DNA of 46,506 nt from Pseudomonas sp. PICF141 (GTDB lineage: Bacteria; Pseudomonadota; Gammaproteobacteria; Pseudomonadales; Pseudomonadaceae): assembly GCF_002286815.1 (NCBI RefSeq), contig NZ_MUNM01000072.1, forward strand, positions 1 through 46,506, in the 5' to 3' direction. Below, one piece after another: positions 26,997-35,227 of the stretch. The translations under genes and the position numbers were made by a program. The notes under the pieces were generated by a model. The model ran no database searches. It was not told the DNA's origin and was given only the letters and a program-made list of their open reading frames with translations. The stretch's first letter is position 1. Each line of letters opens with the position of its first letter.

Positions 26997-27876
26997 TTCC
27001 ATCGTCTGGCCCAACGGCTACCGCTGCGCCGTGGTGCTGACCGTCGATTACAACGACATTCACGGCATCCTTACCCAGGCCCCGGAAGTCGTCGGGCGTG
27101 ACAAGACCTTATCGGTGTGGCGCTACGGCACCCAACGGGGTGTCGAGCGTTTGCTCAGGCTTTTCGAAGAACTGGGCGTTTCCAGCAGTTGGTTCATTCC
27201 CGGCATCGTCGCCGAGGAAAACCCGCAGCACATCCAAGCGATCCAGGCTGGCGGGCATGAGATTGCCTGCGCCGGGTATCGCCATCAGAACTACGACAAG
27301 CTGACGCTGGCCGAGCAAAGCGCCGAGGTCACCAAGGGTTGTGCGGCGTTGAGTGCGCTGACCGGTCAGCGTCCGACAGGCTTTCGTATCCCGTCCGGTA
27401 ACGGTGCGCCAGGCTTCATCGAGGCGTTAAGGGAACATGGCATGCGCTGGAGCTCTTCATGGCGCGGCGATGATTTGCCCTTCGCTCACCCGACGGCGCC
27501 CGAAGTGATCGAGCTGCCGTTGCACTACGAACTGGAAGACGAACCCTACTTTGCCTTTAACCTCAGCCCGGCAGTGCCGCCGGCGCAATCGCGGATCGCC
27601 TCTTACAGCCACACGCTGGGCAACCTGCAAATGGACTTCGCCGGGTTTCACCGGTTCGGGTTGTGCTACGTGTTGCGGTTGCACCCGGAGATCATTGCCA
27701 CGCCGGGGCGAATCGGCGTATTGCGCGAATTGCTGCAAAGTATCCAGCAGCATGACGATGTGTGGCTCGCTACCGGTGCTGAGATCGCTCAATGGTGGGC
27801 TGAATCGGCAGCGCTCGTGACCGAGGATCATCCGGCGGCGGTGTATGAACGTCATTACCGGGATGACGGCGTATGA
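26989..27876 (+). CDS. Polysaccharide-deacetylase-superfamily protein lacking one metal His
   Basis: 295 residues from a GTG start with GAAGGAG upstream. Homologous to the previous protein: VDYND (Asp20, Asp23), FRIPSGNG, SSSWRGDDLPF, LPLHYELEDE and RLHPEIIATPGR. The metal motif reads HEIACAGYRH, with Ala95 where the partner has His97; His99 is kept. It may be a metal-independent enzyme, as with PuuE-type allantoinases that have also altered this motif, or a non-catalytic partner of the first protein. A C-terminal tail of about 20 residues is extra. Overlaps the PrpD gene by ATGA. Confidence 0.83.
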   Translation: MADSIVWPNGYRCAVVLTVDYNDIHGILTQAPEVVGRDKTLSVWRYGTQRGVERLLRLFEELGVSSSWFIPGIVAEENPQHIQAIQAGGHEIACAGYRHQNYDKLTLAEQSAEVTKGCAALSALTGQRPTGFRIPSGNGAPGFIEALREHGMRWSSSWRGDDLPFAHPTAPEVIELPLHYELEDEPYFAFNLSPAVPPAQSRIASYSHTLGNLQMDFAGFHRFGLCYVLRLHPEIIATPGRIGVLRELLQSIQQHDDVWLATGAEIAQWWAESAALVTEDHPAAVYERHYRDDGV

Positions 27877-29270
27877 AAGTTCAAGATCAAGAGATCGCAG
27901 CCTTCGGCAGCGCCTACGGTGGGGTGATGCGGATGGAGCGATTGGCGCAGTTTTGTGTGGACACTTGTTTTGAAGATTTACATCCCGCGTTGGTTGCGCA
28001 AGCCAGGCGACACATCCTCGACACTTTCGGCGTAACCCTGGCCGGGGCTGGCAGTGAGGTGGCGAAGCAGGCACGTCAGGTTTTTGAGGGTGAGGTCGGC
28101 AGCACGTTGGTCTGGGGCACCGATCAGCGCGTCGGCGCGGCGCAGGCTGCCCTGCTCAATGGCATCGCCGCGCATGCCCTGGAGCTGGACGACACCGGTG
28201 GCTGCGATCACTCCGGCGCAGTGGTGCTGCCGGCGGTGCTGGCTGCACTCTCAATATCGGTAAAACCCGTGAGCGGCCGCGAATTGATTACCGCCGTGGT
28301 GATCGGCTACGACATCAGCCGTCGGGTACTCGAAGCCTGCGGCGGTTACTCGGCCCACAACGGCGCCGGTTGGCATTCCACGGCGACGTGCGGGGTGTTT
28401 GGCGCAGCGGCGGCCAGTGCACGGATTCTGGGTCTGGATGCACAGCAAACACTGTCGGCGCTGGGCATTGCCGGCAGCTTCAGCGGCGGTCTTTGGGCGT
28501 TCATTAATGATGGCTCGCAAAGCAAAAAACTCCACAGCGGTCGGGCTGCCGAAGGTGGATTGTTGGCGGCGCGGTTCGCGCAACAAGGCATCACCGGGCC
28601 GACAAAATTGTTCGATGATGCCTGGGGCGGTTTTCTCAAGACCCTCGCGGCGGATACCTCCGTGCCCGAGGCACTGGATGCCGGATTGGGCCAGGTATGG
28701 AAACTCGCCCGCTGCTCGATCAAACCCTACGCGGCATGCCGGGGGACGCATTCGGCAATCGATGCATTGGGCCTGTTGCTGGACCAATTGCAGGTTGACG
28801 TTCATCAGATCGAAGACGTTCAGGTTTCGTTGTGCGCATTCCTTCAGGGCATGTGTGGTGGTCAGGACATCAATACCCTGCCAGCGGCGCAGATGAGTTT
28901 GCGTTATGCCCTCGCGGCCCGACTGGTCCATGGGCATTGCCGGTTGGAAGCCTACGATGACGAACAGCGCCACCATCCGCGAATTGCTCACTGGATGTCG
29001 TGTATTCATCTTGAAGTCGACCCGCTACTGTCCGAGGATGGCGAGCCTGTGGTCAGTGTGCGGACGGTGGATGGTCGGCAAGCGAGCCTGTGCGTCGAGG
29101 TGCCGCTGGGTGCGCCGGGCAATCCGCTGAGTGATGAGGCGCTGGAGGAGAAGTTCTTCAGTCTGGCGGGACGGGTGATGCCGCGACAGCGCGCGCAAGG
29201 ATTGATTGAGCAGTTATGGAAGCTTGAAGAACTGGAGTCGGTTCGGGCGCTTGATAGGTGGCTGACTTGA
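27873..29270 (+). CDS. MmgE/PrpD-family protein
   Basis: 465 residues. Helical PrpD domain with HALELDDTGGCDHSGAVVLPA (around 95-120), GAGWHSTATCGVFGAAAASA, the basic SQSKKLHSGRAAEGG and C-terminal small domain. The family includes 2-methylcitrate dehydratase, cis-aconitate decarboxylase and iminodisuccinate epimerase; the last is suggestive because an ArgH-like lyase is in the same locus. The first 18 residues are probably not ancestral, since 27882-27917 is a REP half-element. An in-frame ATG at 27927 or 27933 after GGTGGGG gives a normal family N-terminus (MRMERLAQF). Last gene of the locus. Confidence 0.88.
   Translation: MKVQDQEIAAFGSAYGGVMRMERLAQFCVDTCFEDLHPALVAQARRHILDTFGVTLAGAGSEVAKQARQVFEGEVGSTLVWGTDQRVGAAQAALLNGIAAHALELDDTGGCDHSGAVVLPAVLAALSISVKPVSGRELITAVVIGYDISRRVLEACGGYSAHNGAGWHSTATCGVFGAAAASARILGLDAQQTLSALGIAGSFSGGLWAFINDGSQSKKLHSGRAAEGGLLAARFAQQGITGPTKLFDDAWGGFLKTLAADTSVPEALDAGLGQVWKLARCSIKPYAACRGTHSAIDALGLLLDQLQVDVHQIEDVQVSLCAFLQGMCGGQDINTLPAAQMSLRYALAARLVHGHCRLEAYDDEQRHHPRIAHWMSCIHLEVDPLLSEDGEPVVSVRTVDGRQASLCVEVPLGAPGNPLSDEALEEKFFSLAGRVMPRQRAQGLIEQLWKLEELESVRALDRWLT
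27882..27917. repeat. REP half-element inside the PrpD coding start
   Basis: 36 bases matching the right half of the REPIN ending at 21787 with only two differences. In frame it encodes QDQEIAAFGSAY. No second arm is present nearby. Confidence 0.85.
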
Positions 29271-29292
29271 GTATGGCGTTGTCTGTGCGGGC

Positions 29293-29387
29293 CTCATCGC
29301 GGGCAAGCCCGCTCCCACAAGGTTCGCGTCGAGCCACGATTAAATGATCGACACAAAACCTGTGGGAGCGGGCTTGCCCGCGATGAG
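29293..29387. repeat. REPIN (GTGGGAGCGGGC-type)
   Basis: Perfect 27-base arms, 29293-29319 and 29361-29387. It separates the PrpD gene from the MFS gene and suggests that the MFS gene has its own promoter. Confidence 0.87.
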
Positions 29388-29446
29388 CAGCGACTCGATA
29401 TCCCGGCGAACACTACAGAATCTAAAATAAGGACATTTGCCCCACC

Positions 29447-30622
29447 GTGGCCACTTACTCCCTCGTTATTCGCCGCTTGATGATCGTTTCCCTGACCATC
29501 GTCGTCAGCCGCGCCATTACCAGCCCGTTGCTCACGCTGTTCCTGAGCAACAAACTCGGCCTCAACCAACAGGACGTCGGCCTGTTGCTGGGCATCGCGG
29601 TGTTCATCGCCACGCTGCTCGCACTTTACGGTGGTTACATCATCGACCGCCTTGAAAAACGTCGGCTACTGATTCTGACCATGCTCTCCAGCGCCATCGG
29701 TTTCGTGTTGCTGACCTTCGCCGAAAACCTCTACCTGACCACCGCCACCCTGGTGATCACGGAAACCGCCTCGGCACTGTTTTTGATCGGGTCCAAGGCG
29801 ATCCTCAGCGAAAACCTGCCCGTGGGCCAGCGCGCCAAGGCGTTTTCGCTGCGCTACACCCTGACCAACATCGGCTACGCCACCGGCCCGATGCTCGGCG
29901 TGGTGATCGCCGGGGTGCAGCCGCTGGCGCCGTTTCTGATCGCCGGCGGCATCGCGTTCTTCAGTATTTTCCTGATGAGTGGAATTCCCAAAGACCCGGC
30001 CCAGACACCCGCGATCGACCAGCCCCAGAGTTTCCTCAAAACCCTGATCACCCTGAAGAACGACCGCACGCTGATCATGTTCACCTGCGGCTGCCTGCTC
30101 AGCACCGTGGTGCACGGTCGTTTCACCCTGTATTTGTCGCAATACCTGCTAGTCACCCAAGACACCCAGCGCGCCCTGGAAACCATGGCCGCCCTGCTCG
30201 CTTGCAACGCCATCAGCGTGATCCTGCTGCAATACCAGATCGGGCGGTTCCTCCAGCGCGAACAACTGCGTTACTGGATTGCCGGCGGCACCAGCCTGTT
30301 CATCCTCGGGTTGATCGGTTTCAGCCTGGCTGACAGCCTGGTGAGCTGGTGCGTGGCGATGTTCATCTTTACGCTCGGCGAAATGATCATTTACCCGGCT
30401 GAATTCCTCTTCGTCGACACCCTGGCCCCGGAAGCACTGCGGGGCAGTTACTACGGCGCGCAGAATCTCGCAGCCCTCGGTGGGGCACTGAGCCCGGTGA
30501 TCTGTGGTTATCTGCTGCTGCACACCCCCGCGCCCACCATGTTTTATGCGCTGAGCGCATTGACGGCGATGGGCGGTTTGCTGTGCTTCATGAGCGGTCG
30601 GCGCGTGGCAATACTGCAATAA
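29447..30622 (+). CDS. MFS transporter, YdeE-like
   Basis: 391 residues, twelve hydrophobic helices. GTG start at 29447; AAGGA lies about 14 bases upstream, which is long. Similarity to E. coli YdeE (dipeptide/amino acid exporter) is visible in KAFSLRYTLTNIGYATGPMLG and FTLGEMIIYPAEFLFVDTLAPEALRGSYYGAQ. The substrate is unknown; export of small peptides or amino acid derivatives fits the family. Confidence 0.88.
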   Translation: MATYSLVIRRLMIVSLTIVVSRAITSPLLTLFLSNKLGLNQQDVGLLLGIAVFIATLLALYGGYIIDRLEKRRLLILTMLSSAIGFVLLTFAENLYLTTATLVITETASALFLIGSKAILSENLPVGQRAKAFSLRYTLTNIGYATGPMLGVVIAGVQPLAPFLIAGGIAFFSIFLMSGIPKDPAQTPAIDQPQSFLKTLITLKNDRTLIMFTCGCLLSTVVHGRFTLYLSQYLLVTQDTQRALETMAALLACNAISVILLQYQIGRFLQREQLRYWIAGGTSLFILGLIGFSLADSLVSWCVAMFIFTLGEMIIYPAEFLFVDTLAPEALRGSYYGAQNLAALGGALSPVICGYLLLHTPAPTMFYALSALTAMGGLLCFMSGRRVAILQ

Positions 30623-30719
30623 TAATGCACTGAAGCAGCATTAATATGAATTTGTCAGCATAAGGAATGATCGGCACACTGTGCGCCGTTCCTCCCCCAA
30701 TAGTTGGAACTACTTCAAG

Positions 30720-30753
30720 GGCTTTCTGGGTATCCCAGCTAAGCCTTTTTTTT
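30720..30753 (+). terminator. Rho-independent terminator
   Basis: Stem GGCTT...AAGCC (30720-30724 and 30741-30745) with inner CTGGG-TAT-CCCAG (30726-30738), followed by eight T. It lies 98 bases after the MFS stop and only 30 bases before the HPP ATG. Confidence 0.8.
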
Positions 30754-30783
30754 GCCTCGATTTTTATACGGACCGTTTGCCTC

Positions 30784-31479
30784 ATGTTTGCTCGCTGGTT
30801 ACCTGCCGCCATCAACACCCGCCCTTCAGAATGGAGCCGCGCCGCCATCGGCATGTCACTGGGCACGATGTTCAGCGTCTGGGTCTGCAGTCAGGTATTC
30901 GGCATGCAAGTGGCGCTGCATCTGATCGGGCCACTGGGCGCTTCGGCGGTGCTGTTGTTCGCCGTGTCCTCAGGCGCGCTTGCCCAGCCGTGGTCGATTC
31001 TTGGCGGCTACCTGTGTGCGGGCGTGGTCTCGCTGCTGGTCGCTCATGTGCTCGGACGCACCCTCGGCAGCGCTTGCCTGGCGGCGGGCATGGCACTGAT
31101 TCTGATGTGTTGGTTGCGTTGTTTGCATCCACCGGCCGGTGCCTTGGCGTTGCTTATGGTGGTGGCAGACCCGGCGACCATCGCCCTGGAGTGGAAAGCC
31201 CTCGGTCCGGTGATGCTCAGTGCCTCGACGATGCTGCTCAGCGCATTGGCGTACAACAATCTGACGCGCATTCGTTATCCCAAACGCCCCACTGAACCGG
31301 CGCCGATGATGCCCCTCCCCGACAGTCAGGCGATCACTGCCGCGGATCTGAAACTGGCCCTCGCCGAGATGGAGGCCTTCTACGACGTCACTCCCGAAGA
31401 CCTCGAACAATTGATCCATGCCAGCGAGCTGCATGCCAAGCGCCGTAGTATTGGTGAAGTGCTGAGCAGCAGAACCTGA
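30784..31479 (+). CDS. HPP-family integral membrane protein with C-terminal extension
   Basis: 231 residues. About five hydrophobic helices (20-160) including the family motif LHPPAGALALLM. A soluble tail of about 60 residues follows (ITAADLKLALAEMEAFYDVTPEDLEQLIH). HPP proteins have been linked to nitrite transport in plastids and cyanobacteria; the role here is not shown. The ATG at 30784 has no clear ribosome site and begins 30 bases after a terminator. Confidence 0.85.
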   Translation: MFARWLPAAINTRPSEWSRAAIGMSLGTMFSVWVCSQVFGMQVALHLIGPLGASAVLLFAVSSGALAQPWSILGGYLCAGVVSLLVAHVLGRTLGSACLAAGMALILMCWLRCLHPPAGALALLMVVADPATIALEWKALGPVMLSASTMLLSALAYNNLTRIRYPKRPTEPAPMMPLPDSQAITAADLKLALAEMEAFYDVTPEDLEQLIHASELHAKRRSIGEVLSSRT

Positions 31480-31485
31480 CACCTT

Positions 31486-31630
31486 GTAGCAGCTGCCGAG
31501 CCTGCGAGGCTGCGTTCGGCGGCGAAGCCGTCGTCAATCCTGTATACGCGGTTCTCCCGAAACACCGCATAGCCTGACTTCACGACGGCTTCGCCGCCGA
31601 ACGCAGCCTCGCAGGCTCGGCAGCTGCTAC
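31486..31630. repeat. 145-bp REPIN, copy 2
   Basis: Same length and arms as copy 1, with GGCGGCGAAGCCGTCGT replacing GGCGGCGCAGCCGTCGT in both arms, so pairing is kept. Lies between converging HPP and AstA-like genes. Confidence 0.9.
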
Positions 31631-31655
31631 AGTCGCATTTCGCCACAGGGTTTCA

Positions 31656-32690
31656 CTATGCAGCAGACTGCTGGCGCGCCGGCACTGCCAGGCTCACCGC
31701 GCGCACCGACGACCCGGCACTCAAGCCCAACGTTTTCGCCGTTTGCGCATCGACGATCAAGGTCCCGGCGGCAACGCGTGCGGGAGCAGCGGTAATCCGG
31801 CATTCGGCAAACTGGCGGTTGTGGATCAGGTACGTCGCCGCCTGCTCTCCCGGTGTGCCGATGCTCAGTTGCAGCACCTGACTGTCGCGCACCGCACGGA
31901 TGTCGCCCGTGGCGCATTCGATCAGCGGCCCGCCGTCAAAGATATCGATGTAATCACGATGCTCGAACCCTTCTGCCTTGAGCATGCCCAGTGCCGGTTC
32001 GGTGTTGGGGTGCACGCGCCCAATGACCGCTCGCGCCGCCTCAGGCAACAGGCAGGTCGGCAGCGGAAACTTGGGCATCAGTTCAGCGATGAAGGTTTTG
32101 TTGCCAAGGCCTGTGAGGTAGTCGGCGTCAGCGAAATTCATCTTGAAGAAGTGCCGCCCCAGACCTTCCCAGAACGGTGAAATACCGTCTTCGTCCGAAT
32201 AGCCCCGCATCTCCGCGATCACCTTGTCACCGAAGTGCTGGCGAAACTCTGCCAGAAACAGGAAACGTGCCTTCGACAACAAGCGACCATTCAGACCGCT
32301 GCGGTGATCGGCATGCAAAAACAGCGAACACAGTTCCGAGTGGCCGGTCATGTCATTGCCCAGGAACAACGTCGGCAGTTGCTGATTGATCCCGAGGTTT
32401 TTCGACGCGGCAACAAACAGGCCCAGTCGATAGTTGTACCAGGGCTCGCGCAAACCGACAGCGCCTGCCAACGCGCAAATACCGACCGCTTGCTGCTGAT
32501 CGTTTTCCAGCACGAACAGGTAGTCGGCATCGCCGCGCTCGGCCTCGCCTGCAAAGGTTTTCGCCGCCCATTCCAGGCGTTGGCTCAAACGCGCCGCATC
32601 GGCTGGCAAGGTGGTCAAACCGGTTCCGGCGCTATGGGCCAGGGCTAACAGGGCCGGCAAATCTGCCGGTGTTGCGGGACGGACAATCAT
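31656..32690 (-). CDS. astA: Arginine/ornithine N-succinyltransferase (AstA/AruF-like)
   Basis: 344 residues, the usual AstA length. Start MIVRPATPADLPALLALA; GNDMTGHSELCSLFLHADHRSG; AEMRGYSDEDGISPFWEGLGRHFFKMNF; EGFEHRDYIDIFDGGP. It transfers succinyl from succinyl-CoA to the alpha-amino group of arginine or ornithine. The rest of the arginine succinyltransferase pathway is not adjacent. It is coupled (ATGA) to the citrulline hydrolase, so ornithine may be its substrate here (inference). Confidence 0.92.
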   Translation of the reverse strand: MIVRPATPADLPALLALAHSAGTGLTTLPADAARLSQRLEWAAKTFAGEAERGDADYLFVLENDQQQAVGICALAGAVGLREPWYNYRLGLFVAASKNLGINQQLPTLFLGNDMTGHSELCSLFLHADHRSGLNGRLLSKARFLFLAEFRQHFGDKVIAEMRGYSDEDGISPFWEGLGRHFFKMNFADADYLTGLGNKTFIAELMPKFPLPTCLLPEAARAVIGRVHPNTEPALGMLKAEGFEHRDYIDIFDGGPLIECATGDIRAVRDSQVLQLSIGTPGEQAATYLIHNRQFAECRITAAPARVAAGTLIVDAQTAKTLGLSAGSSVRAVSLAVPARQQSAA

Positions 32691-33631
32691 TGCATTGGCT
32701 CCTGGGCAGGTTTGGACTGACGTTTCGATAGGTACACTTCGGCCAACATGCAGCGGGCGCTGCCGCCGCCGATGCGTTCAATGGTGTCGATATTCACCGG
32801 CAGCGGCGTGCTGTGTGATTCGATCAAACGGCGCTGACCAGCATTCAGCGATTGCCAGGCGGTACGCGACATCACCAACAAGGATTCGCCCGCGGCGTTG
32901 TGGACTTCCAGCATGTTGCCGGCGAACGATTCCAGCTGCGCCCAGTCCAGCGCGATCACTTCTTTACCGCTATCTTCCAGACGTTTACGCAGGGCCAGAC
33001 GTTCGCCCGGATGGGTGACGGAGGCCAGGCACGCAATCGCCAGCCGCGTGCCGACACTCATCATCACGTTGGTGTGATAGATCGCCACGCCCTGACGGTC
33101 CACTGCGTTGAAGGCGCACAGCTCGTAACCCAAATGATCGACCAGTTGGTCCAGCGCCCGAGCGTGGGTGCGTGTGGAATAGCCGGCGTAACAAACCCGC
33201 TGCTGTCGATCCAGCACCATGCTGCCGGTGCCTTCGAGGAACACTTCCTGCTGTTCGAGGCTGGAAAGGTCCAGCAACTGCTCGACGTGGTACTCGTCCC
33301 GCAGCCAGTCGAGCACCCCTTTATCGCGCTCCAGGCGCCGGTTATGGCCTTGCATCGGGTACAGCACCAACGTGCCGTCAGGATGGCTGCTCCACCAGTT
33401 GTTGGGAAAGATCGAATCGGGGGTGTGCGGGGCTTCGAGGTCGTTATGCACCAGCACTTCGACGCCGTGGCTGCGCAGCGCGGCGACGTAGCCATCGAAC
33501 TCTTGCAAGGCCTTGAGCTGCACGTCCTCGGACACATCGGCCGGGCGCTGGAAACGGTTGTTTGCCGCCGTGTCCTGATTGAACGAGAAACGTGTCGGGC
33601 GAATCATCAAAACGGTATTGGTGGTTTGCAT
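32687..33631 (-). CDS. ctlX: CtlX-type citrulline hydrolase (arginine deiminase/amidinotransferase superfamily)
   Basis: 314 residues from ATG at 33631 (a GTG two codons earlier is possible). Pentein-fold motifs: MIRPTRFSFNQDT, DSIFPNNWWSSHPDG, LEGTGSMVLDR, YHTNVMMSVG (catalytic His) and the late Cys in GGGSARCMLAEVY. CtlX proteins hydrolyse citrulline to ornithine, CO2 and ammonia. Located between an Lrp regulator with a basic amino acid transporter and an AstA-like gene. Confidence 0.87.
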   Translation of the reverse strand: MQTTNTVLMIRPTRFSFNQDTAANNRFQRPADVSEDVQLKALQEFDGYVAALRSHGVEVLVHNDLEAPHTPDSIFPNNWWSSHPDGTLVLYPMQGHNRRLERDKGVLDWLRDEYHVEQLLDLSSLEQQEVFLEGTGSMVLDRQQRVCYAGYSTRTHARALDQLVDHLGYELCAFNAVDRQGVAIYHTNVMMSVGTRLAIACLASVTHPGERLALRKRLEDSGKEVIALDWAQLESFAGNMLEVHNAAGESLLVMSRTAWQSLNAGQRRLIESHSTPLPVNIDTIERIGGGSARCMLAEVYLSKRQSKPAQEPMQ

Positions 33632-33765
33632 GGGCACAGATTCAATGAGGGTTGAGAGGTGCTCATTGTCTGTTCAGAGCCGGGAAAAACCCGGTTGTTA
33701 GGGGAATGGGAGGTGATGGAAACGGCTGAAAATCGTGGGTGGCCCAGCCGATTCGGCGAGGGTCT

Positions 33766-33910
33766 GTAGCAGCTGCCGAGCCCGCGAGGCTGCGTTCGGC
33801 GGCGCAGCCGTCGTCAAACCATGCAACGCGGTGGTTCAGACAAATCGCGCACAGCGGATTGACGAGGACTTCATCCTCGAACGCAGCCTCGCGGGCTCGG
33901 TAGCTGCTAC
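33766..33910. repeat. 145-bp REPIN, copy 3, with paired base change
   Basis: Same length as copies 1 and 2. The outer arms keep pairing although both carry a change (GAGCCCGCGAGGC left, GCCTCGCGGGCTC right). The inner part of the right arm has diverged but still folds on itself (GAGGA-CTTCA-TCCTC). One further mismatch is in GGTAGCTGC. Confidence 0.87.
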
Positions 33911-33920
33911 GAAGCAGCGG

Positions 33921-34400
33921 TTATCCCATGGTGGTCTTGACCATCGCCAATTCCGGATGGCTGACCAGTTTGTCGATGTGCAACTCCGGGTCGTCAAACC
34001 AGACTTCGGTCAGCACCCGATAATGCTCCATGTCCCGGCAACGCATGCGCAGGCTGTAGTCGAACGCACCGCTGATCAAACGGCATTCCAGCACCTCTGG
34101 ACAGCCACGAACCTTGGCCTCAAAAGCTTTTTGCGCTGCCCGCCCGCTTTGGTTCGACAGTGCAACCAACACCAGCAGCGACAGGCCCGGCGTCAGTTTC
34201 TTTTCGTCGAGAATAGCCCCGTAACCACGGATAACCCCGAGCTGTTCGAGTTTGCGCACCCGCTCCAGGCACGGCCTGGGCGTGAGGTGTACGCGCTCGG
34301 AAAGCTTTTGATAAGTAATGCGCCCTTCGTGGCGCAGCACTTCGATAATTGCCTGATCGATACGATCAAGCACGATCGACAGATCGCGGATATCCGCCAT
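33921..34400 (-). CDS. Lrp/AsnC-family regulator
   Basis: 159 residues. Helix-turn-helix at about 10-60 (LDRIDQAIIEVLRHEGRITYQKLSERV, RVRKLEQLGVIRGY) and the RAM ligand domain (65-150). It lies 12 bases after the transporter ATPase on the same strand and upstream of ctlX-astA, so it probably senses the transported amino acid and controls the block (inference). Confidence 0.92.
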   Translation of the reverse strand: MADIRDLSIVLDRIDQAIIEVLRHEGRITYQKLSERVHLTPRPCLERVRKLEQLGVIRGYGAILDEKKLTPGLSLLVLVALSNQSGRAAQKAFEAKVRGCPEVLECRLISGAFDYSLRMRCRDMEHYRVLTEVWFDDPELHIDKLVSHPELAMVKTTMG

Positions 34401-34412
34401 GTACGTCTTGCC

Positions 34413-35174
34413 TCACTTCAAACGACCCGATAGGAATTGCTGTAAACGTTCACTCTTTGGCTGGTCGAGGATGGTTGCATCACCTTGCTCTTCGACCCGC
34501 CCCTGATGCAGGAACAGCACCTGGCTGGAGACTTGCCGGGCAAAGCCCATTTCATGGGTCACCATCAACATGGTCCGGCCTTCTTCGGCCAGCGCCTGAA
34601 TCACCTTCAACACCTCGCCCACCAGTTCCGGATCGAGGGCCGAGGTCGGCTCGTCGAACAACAGAATCTCCGGTTCCACGGCCAACGCCCGGGCAATCGC
34701 CACGCGCTGTTGTTGCCCGCCGGACAGAAACGCCGGGTATTGATCGGCCACCCGTTGTGGCAAACCGACCTTGTCCAGATACGCCCGCGCGCTCTCTTCG
34801 GCGGCCTTGCGGCTGACACCCAGCACCCGACACGGCGCCAGTATGATGTTTTCCAGCACGGTCAGATGGCTCCACAGATTGAAATGCTGGAACACCATCG
34901 CCAGGCGTGTGCGCAAGCGCTGCAACTGCGCCGGGTTGGCGACTCGCATGCCGCCTGCGCCTGGGCGAGTGATGACTCGCTCACCGTCCAGCACAATCGC
35001 GCCTTCGTCCGCCCGCTCCAGAAAATTGATGCAACGCAGCATGGTGCTTTTACCCGAACCGCTGGCACCGATCATGCTCACTACATCGCCAGCCCGTGCG
35101 TTCAACGAGACGCCCTTGAGCACTTCATTGTCACCAAAACGTTTATACAGATTTTCAACCGTGAGTTTGTACAT
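34413..35174 (-). CDS. Basic amino acid ABC transporter ATPase (HisP/AotP-like)
   Basis: 253 residues starting MYKLTVENLYKRFGDNE, with GGAGA before the ATG; the open frame continues upstream but through the permease gene. Walker A GASGSGKST, FQHFNLWSHLTVLENI (HisP-type), LSGGQQQRVAIARAL, Walker B ILLFDEPTSALDPE. Confidence 0.95.
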   Translation of the reverse strand: MYKLTVENLYKRFGDNEVLKGVSLNARAGDVVSMIGASGSGKSTMLRCINFLERADEGAIVLDGERVITRPGAGGMRVANPAQLQRLRTRLAMVFQHFNLWSHLTVLENIILAPCRVLGVSRKAAEESARAYLDKVGLPQRVADQYPAFLSGGQQQRVAIARALAVEPEILLFDEPTSALDPELVGEVLKVIQALAEEGRTMLMVTHEMGFARQVSSQVLFLHQGRVEEQGDATILDQPKSERLQQFLSGRLK

Positions 35175-35227
35175 GCGTAAGTCTCCAGCAGCGCGTGCTT
35201 GGGCGCTGCTCTGGATGAAAAGAGGAA

